Source: Vreelandella sedimenti
GTDB taxonomy: Bacteria > Pseudomonadota > Gammaproteobacteria > Pseudomonadales > Halomonadaceae
DNA: 64,000 nt
Direction: 5' to 3'
Assembly: GCF_013416325.1 (NCBI RefSeq)
Contig: NZ_JACCGK010000003.1
Span: 219,658 to 283,657 of the forward strand
Shown: positions 29,634 to 38,077 of the stretch, piece by piece
Layout: each line of letters starts with the position of its first letter
Numbering within the stretch: the first letter of the stretch is position 1
Notes under the pieces: generated by a model
Told to the model about the DNA's origin: nothing
What the model saw: only the letters and a program-made list of their open reading frames with translations
Database searches by the model: none
Translations under genes and position numbers: made by a program

Positions 29634-29685
29634 TAGTGTGGCGATAGGGCGCTAAGCTTGATTGGTAGAGAAAACGGTGTGAGCG

Positions 29686-30147
29686 TTACTTGGCTGGTCG
29701 AGCATGAGATGCAAGCCGTTCCAAGGCACGTTTTAGCGCTGGGTTGGTGGTATCTTCAGCGCACTCGGAAAGGGTTTTGCCCGCGTCGGCCGACAGACTA
29801 CGAGTGTTACGCTTTGGTGCCACAATAGGGCGTACAGGACGTACCTTAAAGGTAAAGCCGCTGACCCCTTCAAAGCCAGGCAGTTGATGGAGCAGTTCCA
29901 ATAAGCGCCGCTGTTCGAAGCGTAGCCACGTCAGCCAGCTCGCCTGACCACTAATCAGGGTTAAACGACCTTCACTAAAGCCACCCACAAAAATATGTTC
30001 GCGCATCTCTTCGGGCAAGTGGGCGCGCAGGTGTCGCTGGGCCTGATCGATGAGACGAGATAGGCGCATTAACTGATTAATATCACCCGACTTGGAGAGC
30101 AGACGGGCGATGGGCTGTGCGCGAGAACGCTTAACCTTTATACTCAT
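29686..30147 (-). CDS. dciA: DciA-family helicase loader (DUF721)
   Basis: DUF721 protein, 153 aa. The family includes DciA, the ancestral loader of the DnaB replicative helicase in bacteria that lack DnaC. The KH-like core runs from about residue 35 to 105 (EEMREHIFVGGFSEGRLTLI, SASWLTWLRFEQRRLLELL-like helix); the tail is Ser/Ala-rich. DUF721 next to lpxC and secA is the arrangement seen in Pseudomonas. Function inferred from family. Confidence 0.85.
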   Translation of the reverse strand: MSIKVKRSRAQPIARLLSKSGDINQLMRLSRLIDQAQRHLRAHLPEEMREHIFVGGFSEGRLTLISGQASWLTWLRFEQRRLLELLHQLPGFEGVSGFTFKVRPVRPIVAPKRNTRSLSADAGKTLSECAEDTTNPALKRALERLASHARPAK

Positions 30148-30258
30148 ACGCTTAATTCCTAGGGTGCTGCTGTATTAGGCACCACTACTAATGACGTCGG
30201 CCACCTTCGCCGATGGCTGATTAGTAAACTCTACCACGCTCAGGAGCCGGTCTACAGC

Positions 30259-30621
30259 ATGTCACCTACGCTTGATGTTCAATCAGCTTTGCCGCGGCGC
30301 CATCGCCGTTACGGTTTAGCGCGTTGGTGGCTGGCCGGTCTGTTGGTGAGCTGCCTTTTACCCGCCAGTTTAGGCCCTGCAGATGCATTCCGCGGCGGTG
30401 AGCGTAGCGTCACGGTCTGTTTCTGGGTGCCTGCGATTTTACGCGCCCAGTCCCACTGGGTAGCCAAGCGTCGGCGCGCGCTGCAACGTTTTGCTCAAAG
30501 CCCCCAGCGCTTTGCGCCTGTTCGGCGTCTATGTCACTGGCTAGCCCCGATGGCTATGCTGGTCGCCGCGCGGGATGTCTTGACCCAGCGCGGCCCGCCT
30601 TCCCGCCAAGTCTGTCGCTAA
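30259..30621 (+). CDS. Candidate SecM-like secretion monitor upstream of secA
   Basis: A 120-aa ORF I cannot assign by similarity. It lies directly upstream of secA, the position of E. coli secM. It has a basic N-terminus (RRHRRYGLAR) and a hydrophobic core (WWLAGLLVSCLLPASLG) ending in ADA at residue 43, a good signal peptide. The mature part is short, basic and Trp/Arg-rich with two hydrophobic stretches. The C-terminus has R111-G112-P113-P114 followed by six residues; E. coli SecM stalls at Arg-Ala-Gly-Pro with four residues after. CAGGAG lies 12 bases before the ATG, a weak spacing. Signal peptide, position and motif are seen; arrest is inference. It could be an unrelated small exported protein. 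Confidence 0.6.
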   Translation: MSPTLDVQSALPRRHRRYGLARWWLAGLLVSCLLPASLGPADAFRGGERSVTVCFWVPAILRAQSHWVAKRRRALQRFAQSPQRFAPVRRLCHWLAPMAMLVAARDVLTQRGPPSRQVCR

Positions 30622-30703
30622 TACATCTACTTTTTGCATGCTCTAGAGATAATCAGCATGCATTGAAAGGGCAACGTCCGCTGGGACGCTCGTGAATACT
30701 TGG
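30606..30703 (+). promoter_or_regulatory. Predicted secA translation-control RNA structure
   Basis: CCAAGT (30606-30611), within codons 116-118 of the upstream ORF, is the exact complement of ACTTGG (30698-30703), the only Shine-Dalgarno-like sequence before secA. Between them are two hairpins: TGCATGCT/AGCATGCA (30635-30642 with 30655-30662) and CGTCC/GGACG (30675-30679 with 30684-30688). A ribosome stalled with P114 in the A site would cover CCAAGT and free the secA ribosome site. This resembles secM-secA logic; pairing is by inspection only. Confidence 0.5.
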
Positions 30704-30710
30704 ATATTTC

Positions 30711-33443
30711 ATGCTTAATAATTTATTACGAAAAGTCGTGGGCTCTAAAAACGACCGCGATGTCAAACGCATGCACAAGAATGTGCCGCAGATTAACGCC
30801 TTAGAAGCAGAGCTTGGGGCGATTAGCGATGCTGAACTGCAAGGTAAAACCGCCGAGCTGCGCCAGCGCTTAGAAGCCGGTGAGCCTCTTGATTCGCTGT
30901 TGGCGCCCGCCTTTGCGATCGTGCGAGAAGCCAGTAAGCGCGTTATGGGCATGCGCCACTTCGATGTGCAGATGGTAGGCGGCATGACCCTGCACCGTGG
31001 CCGCATCGCTGAAATGAAAACTGGTGAAGGTAAAACGCTGGTGGCGACGCTGGCGGTGTACCTGAACGCGTTGCCGGGTAAAGGGGTGCACGTGGTCACG
31101 GTGAACGACTACCTGGCTCGCCGTGATGCTGAGTGGATGCGTCCACTATATGAATTTCTGGGCCTTACCATTGGCGTCATTTTCTCTGGTCAGACGGGCG
31201 AAGAAAAGCGTCATGCGTATCAGTGCGATATTACCTATGGCACCAACAACGAGTTCGGCTTTGATTATCTACGCGATAACATGGCGTTCTCGTTAGAAGA
31301 TAAAGTTCAGCGTGGCCTGCACTATGCGATTGTCGATGAGGTTGACTCGATTCTTATCGATGAAGCCCGTACGCCGCTGATTATTTCCGGCGCGGTCGAT
31401 GAGAATACCGACCTCTATAAAGTCGTCAATCAACTTGCCCAGCAGCTTGAAAAAGGCGAAGAGATTGAAGATGAGGAGGCCACGGTTGTTGGTGACTTCT
31501 TGGTCGATGAGAAGCAGAAGCAGGTAGAGTTAACTGAGCAGGGGCATAATAAAGTTGAAGAGCTGATGCGCGCTGAAGGCTTATTAGGCGATGAAGAGTC
31601 GCTGTATGCCGCGCAAAACCTTAACTTGCTTCAGCATATGCACTCGGCGCTGCGCGCCCGTCATCTCTATAACCGTGATGTCGACTACATCATCTCTGAA
31701 GGTCAGGTGGTGATCGTCGACGAGCACACCGGCCGCTCTATGCCCGGGCGCCGCTGGTCGGAGGGATTGCACCAAGCCGTTGAGGCCAAAGAGGGCGTCA
31801 CGGTGCAGCGCGAAAGCCAAACGCTAGCCTCAACGACGTTCCAGAACTACTTCCGTCTGTATGAAAAACTCGCCGGGATGACCGGTACAGCGGATACTGA
31901 AGCCTTTGAGTTTCGGCAAATTTATGGCCTCGACGTGGTGGTGATTCCCACCAATCGGCCATTGGCCCGTAAAGACCTTAACGATCTGGTTTATTTGAGC
32001 GCTGAAGAGAAGTATGAAGCGATCATCAAAGATGTTAAAACCGAGACCGAAGCTGGGCGTCCAGTACTGGTAGGTACGGCTTCTATTGAGACATCCGAGT
32101 ACCTTGCCAAGCTGATGCGCGAGGCGGGCCTTACGTTCAATGTGCTTAACGCCAAGCAGCACCAGAGTGAAGCGGAGATCATTGCTCAGGCAGGCCGCCC
32201 AGGGGCGATTACGATCGCCACCAACATGGCCGGTCGTGGCACCGATATCGTTCTAGGGGGTAACTGGGAGGCCGAAGTCGCCAAGCTGCAAAACCCTAGC
32301 CAAGAACAGGTTGAAGCGTTAAAAGTCGAGTGGCAAGCGCGCCACGATGGTGTACTCGCCGCTGGCGGCCTGCATGTGGTGGGTTCTGAGCGCCACGAGT
32401 CCCGGCGTATCGACAACCAACTGCGTGGCCGAGCCGGACGCCAGGGTGACCCTGGCTCAACGCGCTTCTTCCTGTCGCTTGAAGATAGCCTGATGCGCCT
32501 GTTCGGTTCTGACCGCGTCAAACGCTTGATGCAGGCATTGGGGCTTGAGCATGGCGAAGCCATTGAGCATAAGATGGTCTCTAACGCCGTTGAGCGTGCC
32601 CAGAAGAAAGTCGAAGGGCGTAACTTCGATATTCGTAAGCAGCTGCTTGAGTACGATGACGTCGCCAACGATCAGCGCCGAGTGATCTACGACCAGCGCA
32701 ATGAGATTCTGGCCGCAGACGATGTGGCTGATGCCGTTATTGGTATCCGCGAAGAGGTGATGGAGACGGCCATCAGCGACTACGTGCCGCCCCAAAGCCT
32801 GCCCGAACAGTGGGATCTGCCCGGTTTGGAAGCCCACCTGAAGACGGAGTTCAACCTTGACGCACCGGTGGTTAAATGGGCCGCCGAGGATGATCGCTTT
32901 AGTGAAGAGCAGCTGCGTGAACGGCTGCAGACAATGCACCGCGAGGCCTATGCAGCCAAAATCGAGGCGGCTGGCGAGAAGCTGATTCGCCGCTTTGAGA
33001 AGCAGGTCATGCTGCAAGTGCTGGACACGCGTTGGAAAGAGCATCTTCAGTCGATGGATCATTTGCGTCGCGGTATCCACCTACGTGGCTATGCTCAGAA
33101 AAACCCCAAGCAAGAGTACAAGCGTGAATCTTTTGAACTCTTCCAGCACCTGCTAGAGCACATTAAAGCTGATGTGACGCGCATTCTGAGCCACGTGCAG
33201 GTTCGTCAGCCCGAGGAAGTGGATGCCCTTGAGCAACAGCGCCGCGAAGCGCTGGCGCGGGAAACCGCCACGGCGGCAAGCCGTCATGACACCCCGGCCC
33301 AGGAGCAGCCCGAAACCGAGCAGGAAGCGCCTGGTGTCGATGGCCGCCCTGTGCGTCGTGAAGGCCCGAAAGTTGGCCGCAACGACCCCTGTTTTTGTGG
33401 CTCGGGTAAAAAGTACAAGCAGTGCTGTGGAAAACTAAGCTAA
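30711..33443 (+). CDS. secA: Preprotein translocase ATPase SecA
   Basis: Motor that drives preproteins through SecYEG. Walker A MKTGEGKT with G106-K-T at 106-109, [15 protein letters not shown], the preprotein cross-linking domain, helicase motifs ([33 protein letters not shown]), and the C-terminal zinc-binding [13 protein letters not shown] (C894, C896, C905, C906) that contacts SecB. 910 aa (E. coli 901). The ATG has only a weak TTGGAT ribosome site eight bases upstream, which may be sequestered (see upstream element). Confidence 0.98.
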   Translation: MLNNLLRKVVGSKNDRDVKRMHKNVPQINALEAELGAISDAELQGKTAELRQRLEAGEPLDSLLAPAFAIVREASKRVMGMRHFDVQMVGGMTLHRGRIAEMKTGEGKTLVATLAVYLNALPGKGVHVVTVNDYLARRDAEWMRPLYEFLGLTIGVIFSGQTGEEKRHAYQCDITYGTNNEFGFDYLRDNMAFSLEDKVQRGLHYAIVDEVDSILIDEARTPLIISGAVDENTDLYKVVNQLAQQLEKGEEIEDEEATVVGDFLVDEKQKQVELTEQGHNKVEELMRAEGLLGDEESLYAAQNLNLLQHMHSALRARHLYNRDVDYIISEGQVVIVDEHTGRSMPGRRWSEGLHQAVEAKEGVTVQRESQTLASTTFQNYFRLYEKLAGMTGTADTEAFEFRQIYGLDVVVIPTNRPLARKDLNDLVYLSAEEKYEAIIKDVKTETEAGRPVLVGTASIETSEYLAKLMREAGLTFNVLNAKQHQSEAEIIAQAGRPGAITIATNMAGRGTDIVLGGNWEAEVAKLQNPSQEQVEALKVEWQARHDGVLAAGGLHVVGSERHESRRIDNQLRGRAGRQGDPGSTRFFLSLEDSLMRLFGSDRVKRLMQALGLEHGEAIEHKMVSNAVERAQKKVEGRNFDIRKQLLEYDDVANDQRRVIYDQRNEILAADDVADAVIGIREEVMETAISDYVPPQSLPEQWDLPGLEAHLKTEFNLDAPVVKWAAEDDRFSEEQLRERLQTMHREAYAAKIEAAGEKLIRRFEKQVMLQVLDTRWKEHLQSMDHLRRGIHLRGYAQKNPKQEYKRESFELFQHLLEHIKADVTRILSHVQVRQPEEVDALEQQRREALARETATAASRHDTPAQEQPETEQEAPGVDGRPVRREGPKVGRNDPCFCGSGKKYKQCCGKLS

Positions 33444-33458
33444 CGGCGCCCGTTTTTG

Positions 33459-33495
33459 AGACCGTTTTTTGAGACGGTTTGTGAAACGGTCTTTG
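33459..33495 (+). terminator. Hairpin between secA and argJ
   Basis: AGACCGTTT (33459-33467) pairs perfectly with AAACGGTCT (33484-33492), followed by TTGTCT. A competing inner pairing ACCGT/ACGGT (33461-33465 with 33474-33478) is possible. Weak terminator or attenuator-like structure. Confidence 0.45.
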
Positions 33496-33511
33496 TCTAA
33501 AGGAGAAAATC

Positions 33512-34741
33512 ATGGCGGTTGGAAACACTCCCTTTCCAGAGTTGCCCCCCCTAGAAGGGGTGCGCCTGGGGGTTGCAATGGCGGGTATCAAAAAGCCGGA
33601 TCGTCGTGATGTAGTGGTGATTGAGCTGCCCGAGACCGTGGCGGTTTCAGGGGTCTTTACCCGTAATGCGTTCTGCGCAGCGCCCGTTTTGGTGGCCAAG
33701 CAACACCTCGAGCAGTGCCGGGCAGAAAACCGTTCGCCACGTTTTTGGCTGATTAACACTGGCAATGCTAACGCAGGTACGGGTGAAGCAGGGTTGCGGG
33801 ATGCCAGGGCTAGCTGTGTAGAACTGGCTAAACAAGCCGGTGTATCTGAGCAGGACGTGCTGCCGTTTTCAACCGGCGTAATTGGCGAGCCGCTGCCGAT
33901 GGAGCGTCTGCTTGCGGGATTGGCAGCGGCGCTTGAAAGCATGGCCAGCGACAGCGTTGCCTGGGAGCACGCAGGCCAAGGTATTTTAACCACCGATACT
34001 CGTGCCAAAGGCACCAGTGTCACGGTTGAAATAGGCAATCAGCAGGTAACGATTAACGGCATCACTAAAGGGTCTGGCATGATCAAGCCCAATATGGCTA
34101 CCATGCTGGGCTTTGTGGTGACCGATGCAACTATCGAAGCACCGCTGCTGGATCGGCTACTGCGTGAAACCGTCGATCGCTCGTTTAACTGCATCACGGT
34201 GGATAGCGATACCTCTACCAATGACGCTTGTATGTTAGCAGCGACCGGCACAGGCCCCCGCATTGCCGATGAGGAACAGATTGCCGTTTTCAGCAACGCC
34301 TTGCAGCGTGTAATGACCGAGCTGGCGCAGGCGATTATTCGCGACGGCGAGGGCGCAACCAAATTCATTACCCTTCAGGTCGACGAAGCTAAAAGTCGTC
34401 AAGAGGCGCTCGATGTGGCCTTTACTGTTGCGCACTCACCGCTCGTCAAAACAGCGCTTTACGCTTCAGATGCTAATTGGGGGCGTATTTTGGCCGCGGT
34501 AGGACGAGCGCCTGTAAGCGACTTTGATGTCAACCGTGTGGTGATTGATTTAGGCGATGTACGTCTAGTTGAAAATGGCGGGCGTGCTGCAGGCTATACC
34601 GAAGCGGCAGGAAGCGCTGTCATGGCCCAGTCAGAAATTACCATTCGCATTAATTTGGGGCGCGGCGAGGAAAGTGCCACGGTATGGACTTCCGACCTCT
34701 CCCATGACTATGTGTCTATTAACGCGGATTACCGCAGCTAG
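33512..34741 (+). CDS. argJ: Bifunctional ornithine acetyltransferase / N-acetylglutamate synthase ArgJ
   Basis: Cycles the acetyl group from N-acetylornithine to glutamate in arginine synthesis. The precursor self-cleaves before a catalytic Thr in ATML, here A196/T197 (KPNMATMLGFV). Also INTGNANAGTG, the oxyanion-hole STGVIGEPLP, and TVDSDTSTNDACML. 409 aa, typical. Ornithine links it to the agmatine/putrescine genes nearby only loosely. AAAGGAG upstream. Confidence 0.97.
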   Translation: MAVGNTPFPELPPLEGVRLGVAMAGIKKPDRRDVVVIELPETVAVSGVFTRNAFCAAPVLVAKQHLEQCRAENRSPRFWLINTGNANAGTGEAGLRDARASCVELAKQAGVSEQDVLPFSTGVIGEPLPMERLLAGLAAALESMASDSVAWEHAGQGILTTDTRAKGTSVTVEIGNQQVTINGITKGSGMIKPNMATMLGFVVTDATIEAPLLDRLLRETVDRSFNCITVDSDTSTNDACMLAATGTGPRIADEEQIAVFSNALQRVMTELAQAIIRDGEGATKFITLQVDEAKSRQEALDVAFTVAHSPLVKTALYASDANWGRILAAVGRAPVSDFDVNRVVIDLGDVRLVENGGRAAGYTEAAGSAVMAQSEITIRINLGRGEESATVWTSDLSHDYVSINADYRS

Positions 34742-34806
34742 TCAGTCTTCCCTGTGCGGGGCGTTGGTTGGCAGGGGTAGTGGGCATACGCAGCGAGATA
34801 GCACCG

Positions 34807-34865
34807 ATGCCTTTAGCATTGGTGCGCGCAGTGGATAAAGACGTAACGAGTATATGAGTCTATGA
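34807..34865 (+). other. Two bridging mini-ORFs before mutT
   Basis: A 16-codon ORF (34807-34857, MPLALVRAVDKDVTSI) ends in an ATGA overlap with a three-codon ORF (34854-34865, MSL), which ends in an ATGA overlap with the mutT ATG. mutT lacks a Shine-Dalgarno. The chain starts 65 bases after argJ, so it is not anchored to the argJ stop. An imperfect stem GCACCGATGC/GCATTGGTGC lies at 34801-34825. Confidence 0.3.
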
Positions 34866-35818
34866 GCATAAAGGTAAAACGACGGGTTCACGTCGCGGCG
34901 GCAGCGATTATCAGCGCCGATCAACAGCAAGTACTGATCGCTCGTCGGCCATCAAACGTAGATCATGGCGGGCTTTGGGAGTTTCCGGGCGGCAAACTGG
35001 CCCCTTATGAAACCGGCCTTGAAGGGTTAAAGCGTGAGCTGCACGAAGAGCTAGGCGTTGAGATCGTTTGTGCCCAGCCGTTGATTCGTGTCCACCATGA
35101 GTACCCCGACAAGCATATCCTGCTCGATGTATGGCAGGTGCATGAGTTTGCTGGCGAGCCCTTTGGTCGTGAAGGACAAGCGGTGCGCTGGGTGCCCATG
35201 AGCGAGCTCTCCAACTACCCCTTCCCGGCGGCTAATTTGCCGATTCTGCGAGCGGTAAGGTTGCCTACCGAGTATTTAATTACCGGGGAAGAATTGGATG
35301 AGGCGCATTTCGATGCGTTTTTGGAACGCGCGCTACGTGAAGACAAGATTCGCTTGGTGCAGTTGCGCGCCAAGCAGTTGGATGAAGCCGCTTATCTGGC
35401 CCGTGCCCAGCGTGCCTTGAGCCTGTGTCGTGAGCACGGCGCGCGACTGCTGCTCAATGGTGAGCCGACGCTGCTTGATCACATTGACGCTGATGGCATT
35501 CATTTGACCAGCGAGCGTTTGATGCAGCTTGAGCGTCGTCCGATTGCCGAAAACAAGTGGCTGTCCGCATCGACGCACAACCAAACGCAGCTTACCCAGG
35601 CGGCGGTGTTAGGCTGCGACTTTGTTAGCCTGTCGCCGCTGCGCACCACGCCGTCACATCCGGAAGTATCCCCGCTCGGCTGGCATGATTTCCAGCAGTT
35701 GGTAGAGCGCGCAGGTATGCCGGTGTTTGCGTTGGGTGGCATGACGCGTTTTGATGCCAATCATGCTCGTGCCGTGGGCGCTCAAGGGATTGCCTCGATC
35801 CGCGATTTCTGGAAATAA
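34862..35818 (+). CDS. mutT: MutT-type Nudix hydrolase fused to a ThiE-like domain
   Basis: N-terminal Nudix hydrolase (residues about 1-135) with a complete Nudix box at 44-66 (G-x5-E-x7-RELHEELGV), likely removing 8-oxo-dGTP. C-terminal domain (about 145-318) resembles thiamine phosphate synthase / TenI: KIRLVQLRAKQLDEA, LLLNGEP, DGIHLTSERLM, and FVSLSPLRTTPSHPEVSPLGW. Such fusions occur in Pseudomonas and relatives. Whether the second domain is catalytic is unknown: the classic ThiE phosphate-binding and pyrimidine-binding residues look only partly kept. 318 aa. No clear ribosome site. Confidence 0.88.
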   Translation: MSIKVKRRVHVAAAAIISADQQQVLIARRPSNVDHGGLWEFPGGKLAPYETGLEGLKRELHEELGVEIVCAQPLIRVHHEYPDKHILLDVWQVHEFAGEPFGREGQAVRWVPMSELSNYPFPAANLPILRAVRLPTEYLITGEELDEAHFDAFLERALREDKIRLVQLRAKQLDEAAYLARAQRALSLCREHGARLLLNGEPTLLDHIDADGIHLTSERLMQLERRPIAENKWLSASTHNQTQLTQAAVLGCDFVSLSPLRTTPSHPEVSPLGWHDFQQLVERAGMPVFALGGMTRFDANHARAVGAQGIASIRDFWK

Positions 35819-35856
35819 CACACTAAACCAGAACGTATAAAGAGCGTTATGCAATG

Positions 35857-35898
35857 AAAAACCGCCTGCTTCGGCACTTAGCCAAGGCAGGCGTTTTT
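35857..35898. terminator. Bidirectional terminator between mutT and aguB
   Basis: CGCCTGC (35863-35869) pairs with GCAGGCG (35887-35893), flanked by As on the left and Ts on the right, between convergent genes. Confidence 0.8.
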
Positions 35899-35932
35899 AC
35901 GTTTTTATCTATAAGGCTAAGGCCAAGCCTAA

Positions 35933-36835
35933 CTAATCGCGGTAGCGGCGAGTCAGATCCCCATAAGCGTCCACACGACGATCGCGCAGATAGGGCCAGA
36001 TGCGGCGGGTATTTTCACTGCGCGCCATATCCAACTGAACGACTAACTGCTCAGTATCTTCCCCCGCATGGGCCAATAGTTCGCCTTGTGGTCCGCAGAC
36101 GAAGCTGCCGCCCCAGAACTGAATGCCGTCTCCCACCCCAGAATGATCCGCCTCAAAGCCAACCCGATTGGCGACTAGAACCGGCAAGCCGTTGGCGACA
36201 CCGTGGGCGCGCTGAATCAATGTCCAGGCATCTTTTTGGCGGCTCTTTTCTTCACCGACGTCATTGGGATCCCAGCCGATTGCCGTGGGGTAGAGCAGTA
36301 AATCGGCACCGGCTAGCGCCATAAGACGGGCGGCTTCGGGGTACCACTGATCCCAGCAGACCAAGACGCCGAGACGGCCCACGGATGTTTCGATCGGAGT
36401 AAAGCCTTCTCCGCGGGTGCTGTCATGATCACCCGGCGTGAAGTAAAACTTCTCATAAAACCCAGGATCATCGGGAATGTGCATCTTACGATACTGACCT
36501 ATCAGGCCCTTGGCGCAGTCATAGACCACCGCAGTATTGTGGTAGAGCCCTGGAGCGCGGCGTTCAAATAGCGATCCAACCAGCACAATATTCAACTCTT
36601 TAGCGAGCGCCGCCAGGCGCTGGCCGGTAGGGCCATCCAGCGGTTCCGCTAGATCAAATAGGGCAGGGTCTTCAAATTGGCAGAAGTAGTGGGTGGCGTG
36701 CAGTTCTTGTAGCAGTACCAACTGCGCGCCTTGTTTAGCGGCGCTGCGGATACCTTCTTCGCTTGCTGACAGGCTTTGGGCTTTGTCCGGCCACGCGGGT
36801 TGCTGCACAACAGCGACGGTTAGGGTTGTCGACAT
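35933..36835 (-). CDS. aguB: N-carbamoylputrescine amidase AguB
   Basis: Nitrilase-family enzyme hydrolysing N-carbamoylputrescine to putrescine, CO2 and ammonia. Catalytic triad E44 (LQELHATHY), K117 (YRKMHIPDD) and C160 (LVCWDQWYPE). The ATG at 36835 (300 aa) has AAAGGAG five bases upstream; the frame extends 11 codons further. It follows aguA by 10 bases, forming the two-step agmatine to putrescine operon. Confidence 0.96.
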   Translation of the reverse strand: MSTTLTVAVVQQPAWPDKAQSLSASEEGIRSAAKQGAQLVLLQELHATHYFCQFEDPALFDLAEPLDGPTGQRLAALAKELNIVLVGSLFERRAPGLYHNTAVVYDCAKGLIGQYRKMHIPDDPGFYEKFYFTPGDHDSTRGEGFTPIETSVGRLGVLVCWDQWYPEAARLMALAGADLLLYPTAIGWDPNDVGEEKSRQKDAWTLIQRAHGVANGLPVLVANRVGFEADHSGVGDGIQFWGGSFVCGPQGELLAHAGEDTEQLVVQLDMARSENTRRIWPYLRDRRVDAYGDLTRRYRD

Positions 36836-36845
36836 GGTGACTCCT

Positions 36846-37898
36846 TTAGCAAATAGCGGTCGTGGCAAGCGTGCCTTGTGGAAGCTGCATGGTTAAGCAG
36901 TGCAGGCTGCCATGTTGGCGAATAACGCTTACACACTCAATCGGAATTAGCGTGTGCTCGGGAAAAGCAACTGCTAGCGCGTTCAGTGCAGTGACATCTG
37001 CTGGGTCGCTGTAGGTAGGCACCAGTACGGCCTGATTGATGATCAGAAAATTCGCATAGGTGGCGGGCAGGCGGTGGCCATCTTCCGGGTCAAAGCAGGC
37101 TTGGGGCCAGGGCAGTGGAATAAGCCGGTAGGGTTCACCATTGCGTTGCCGGAAAGCCTGCAGTTCTTGCTCCATCGCCGCCAAGGCCGCGTAGTGCGGG
37201 TCGTGGGGATCGTCACAACGCACATAGGCGATGGTGGTTGGGTTGCAGAAGCGTGCCAAGGTATCAATATGGCTGTCGGTATCGTCGCCTTCTAAATGGC
37301 CGTTAGCCAGCCACAGTACACGGTCAACGCCGAAGTCTTTACCAAGCTGCGCTTCTACCTCTGCTCGGGATAGTGTGGGATTGCGGTTGGGGTTTAGCAG
37401 GCATGCTTCGGTGGTGAGCAGCGTGCCTTCACCGTCGGTTTCTATACCGCCGCCTTCCAGTACCAGATTCCTCGAGGTCACCGGGCAGGCCCAGGCGCCC
37501 GCATCGGCAAGCCACTGGGTGAGCAAGTTATCGCGCTCGGCGGGAAATTTGCCGCCCCAGCCGGTAAACGTGTAATCGAGCAAGACACATTGGCCCTCCT
37601 CATCAACTACGCTGATCGGGCCATGATCCCGCGCCCAGGTATCGTCGGTGGGTGCGACAATAAGCTGCAGGCGTTCAGCGGGCACGCCGTAGGCGTTAAA
37701 AGTATCGGCCAAGCGCTGTTTGGTTAGCTCGTCTGGCACGCAAATCAACACGCGCTGATAGCGCGCAGTGGCAATCACAATACGTTCGAGAGTGGCTTCG
37801 ATGCGTGCAAGCAGAGGCGCCCAATCGCCGTCTGGGCGTGGCCAGGTCAGTTGTATCCCATCTTGGGGATACCATTCGGGTAGCAAACGATACGTCAT
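36846..37898 (-). CDS. aguA: Agmatine deiminase AguA
   Basis: Converts agmatine to N-carbamoylputrescine. Guanidino-modifying fold; DDTWARDHGPISV, LEGGGIETDGEGTLLTTEACLLNPNRNP, GHLEGDDTDSHIDTLARF, and the catalytic Cys334 in HGSLHCLTMQ near the C-terminus. 350 aa. No regulator (aguR-like) is adjacent. The 179 bases to lolC hold the divergent promoters; I see no clear motif. Confidence 0.96.
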   Translation of the reverse strand: MTYRLLPEWYPQDGIQLTWPRPDGDWAPLLARIEATLERIVIATARYQRVLICVPDELTKQRLADTFNAYGVPAERLQLIVAPTDDTWARDHGPISVVDEEGQCVLLDYTFTGWGGKFPAERDNLLTQWLADAGAWACPVTSRNLVLEGGGIETDGEGTLLTTEACLLNPNRNPTLSRAEVEAQLGKDFGVDRVLWLANGHLEGDDTDSHIDTLARFCNPTTIAYVRCDDPHDPHYAALAAMEQELQAFRQRNGEPYRLIPLPWPQACFDPEDGHRLPATYANFLIINQAVLVPTYSDPADVTALNALAVAFPEHTLIPIECVSVIRQHGSLHCLTMQLPQGTLATTAIC

Positions 37899-38077
37899 AA
37901 AAGCGCAGCCCCACGGTCAGCAGTAAATCGGCGCAATGTAGGGCGTGGCGGAGTAAGTTGCAAGCGTAACGTTTTTATTCTGAACGCTCACGGCGAAGGC
38001 CGCTCTAATGGCCGTTTGAACATGCAGAGAGACTAAAAAAACCGTACCATGAGCGCTTATTGATAAGGAATGACGCC

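Noticed and set aside
35854-36324. 156-codon plus-strand ORF over the mutT-aguB terminator and aguB
   Set aside because: It starts in the terminator hairpin and is antisense to the conserved AguB C-terminus.
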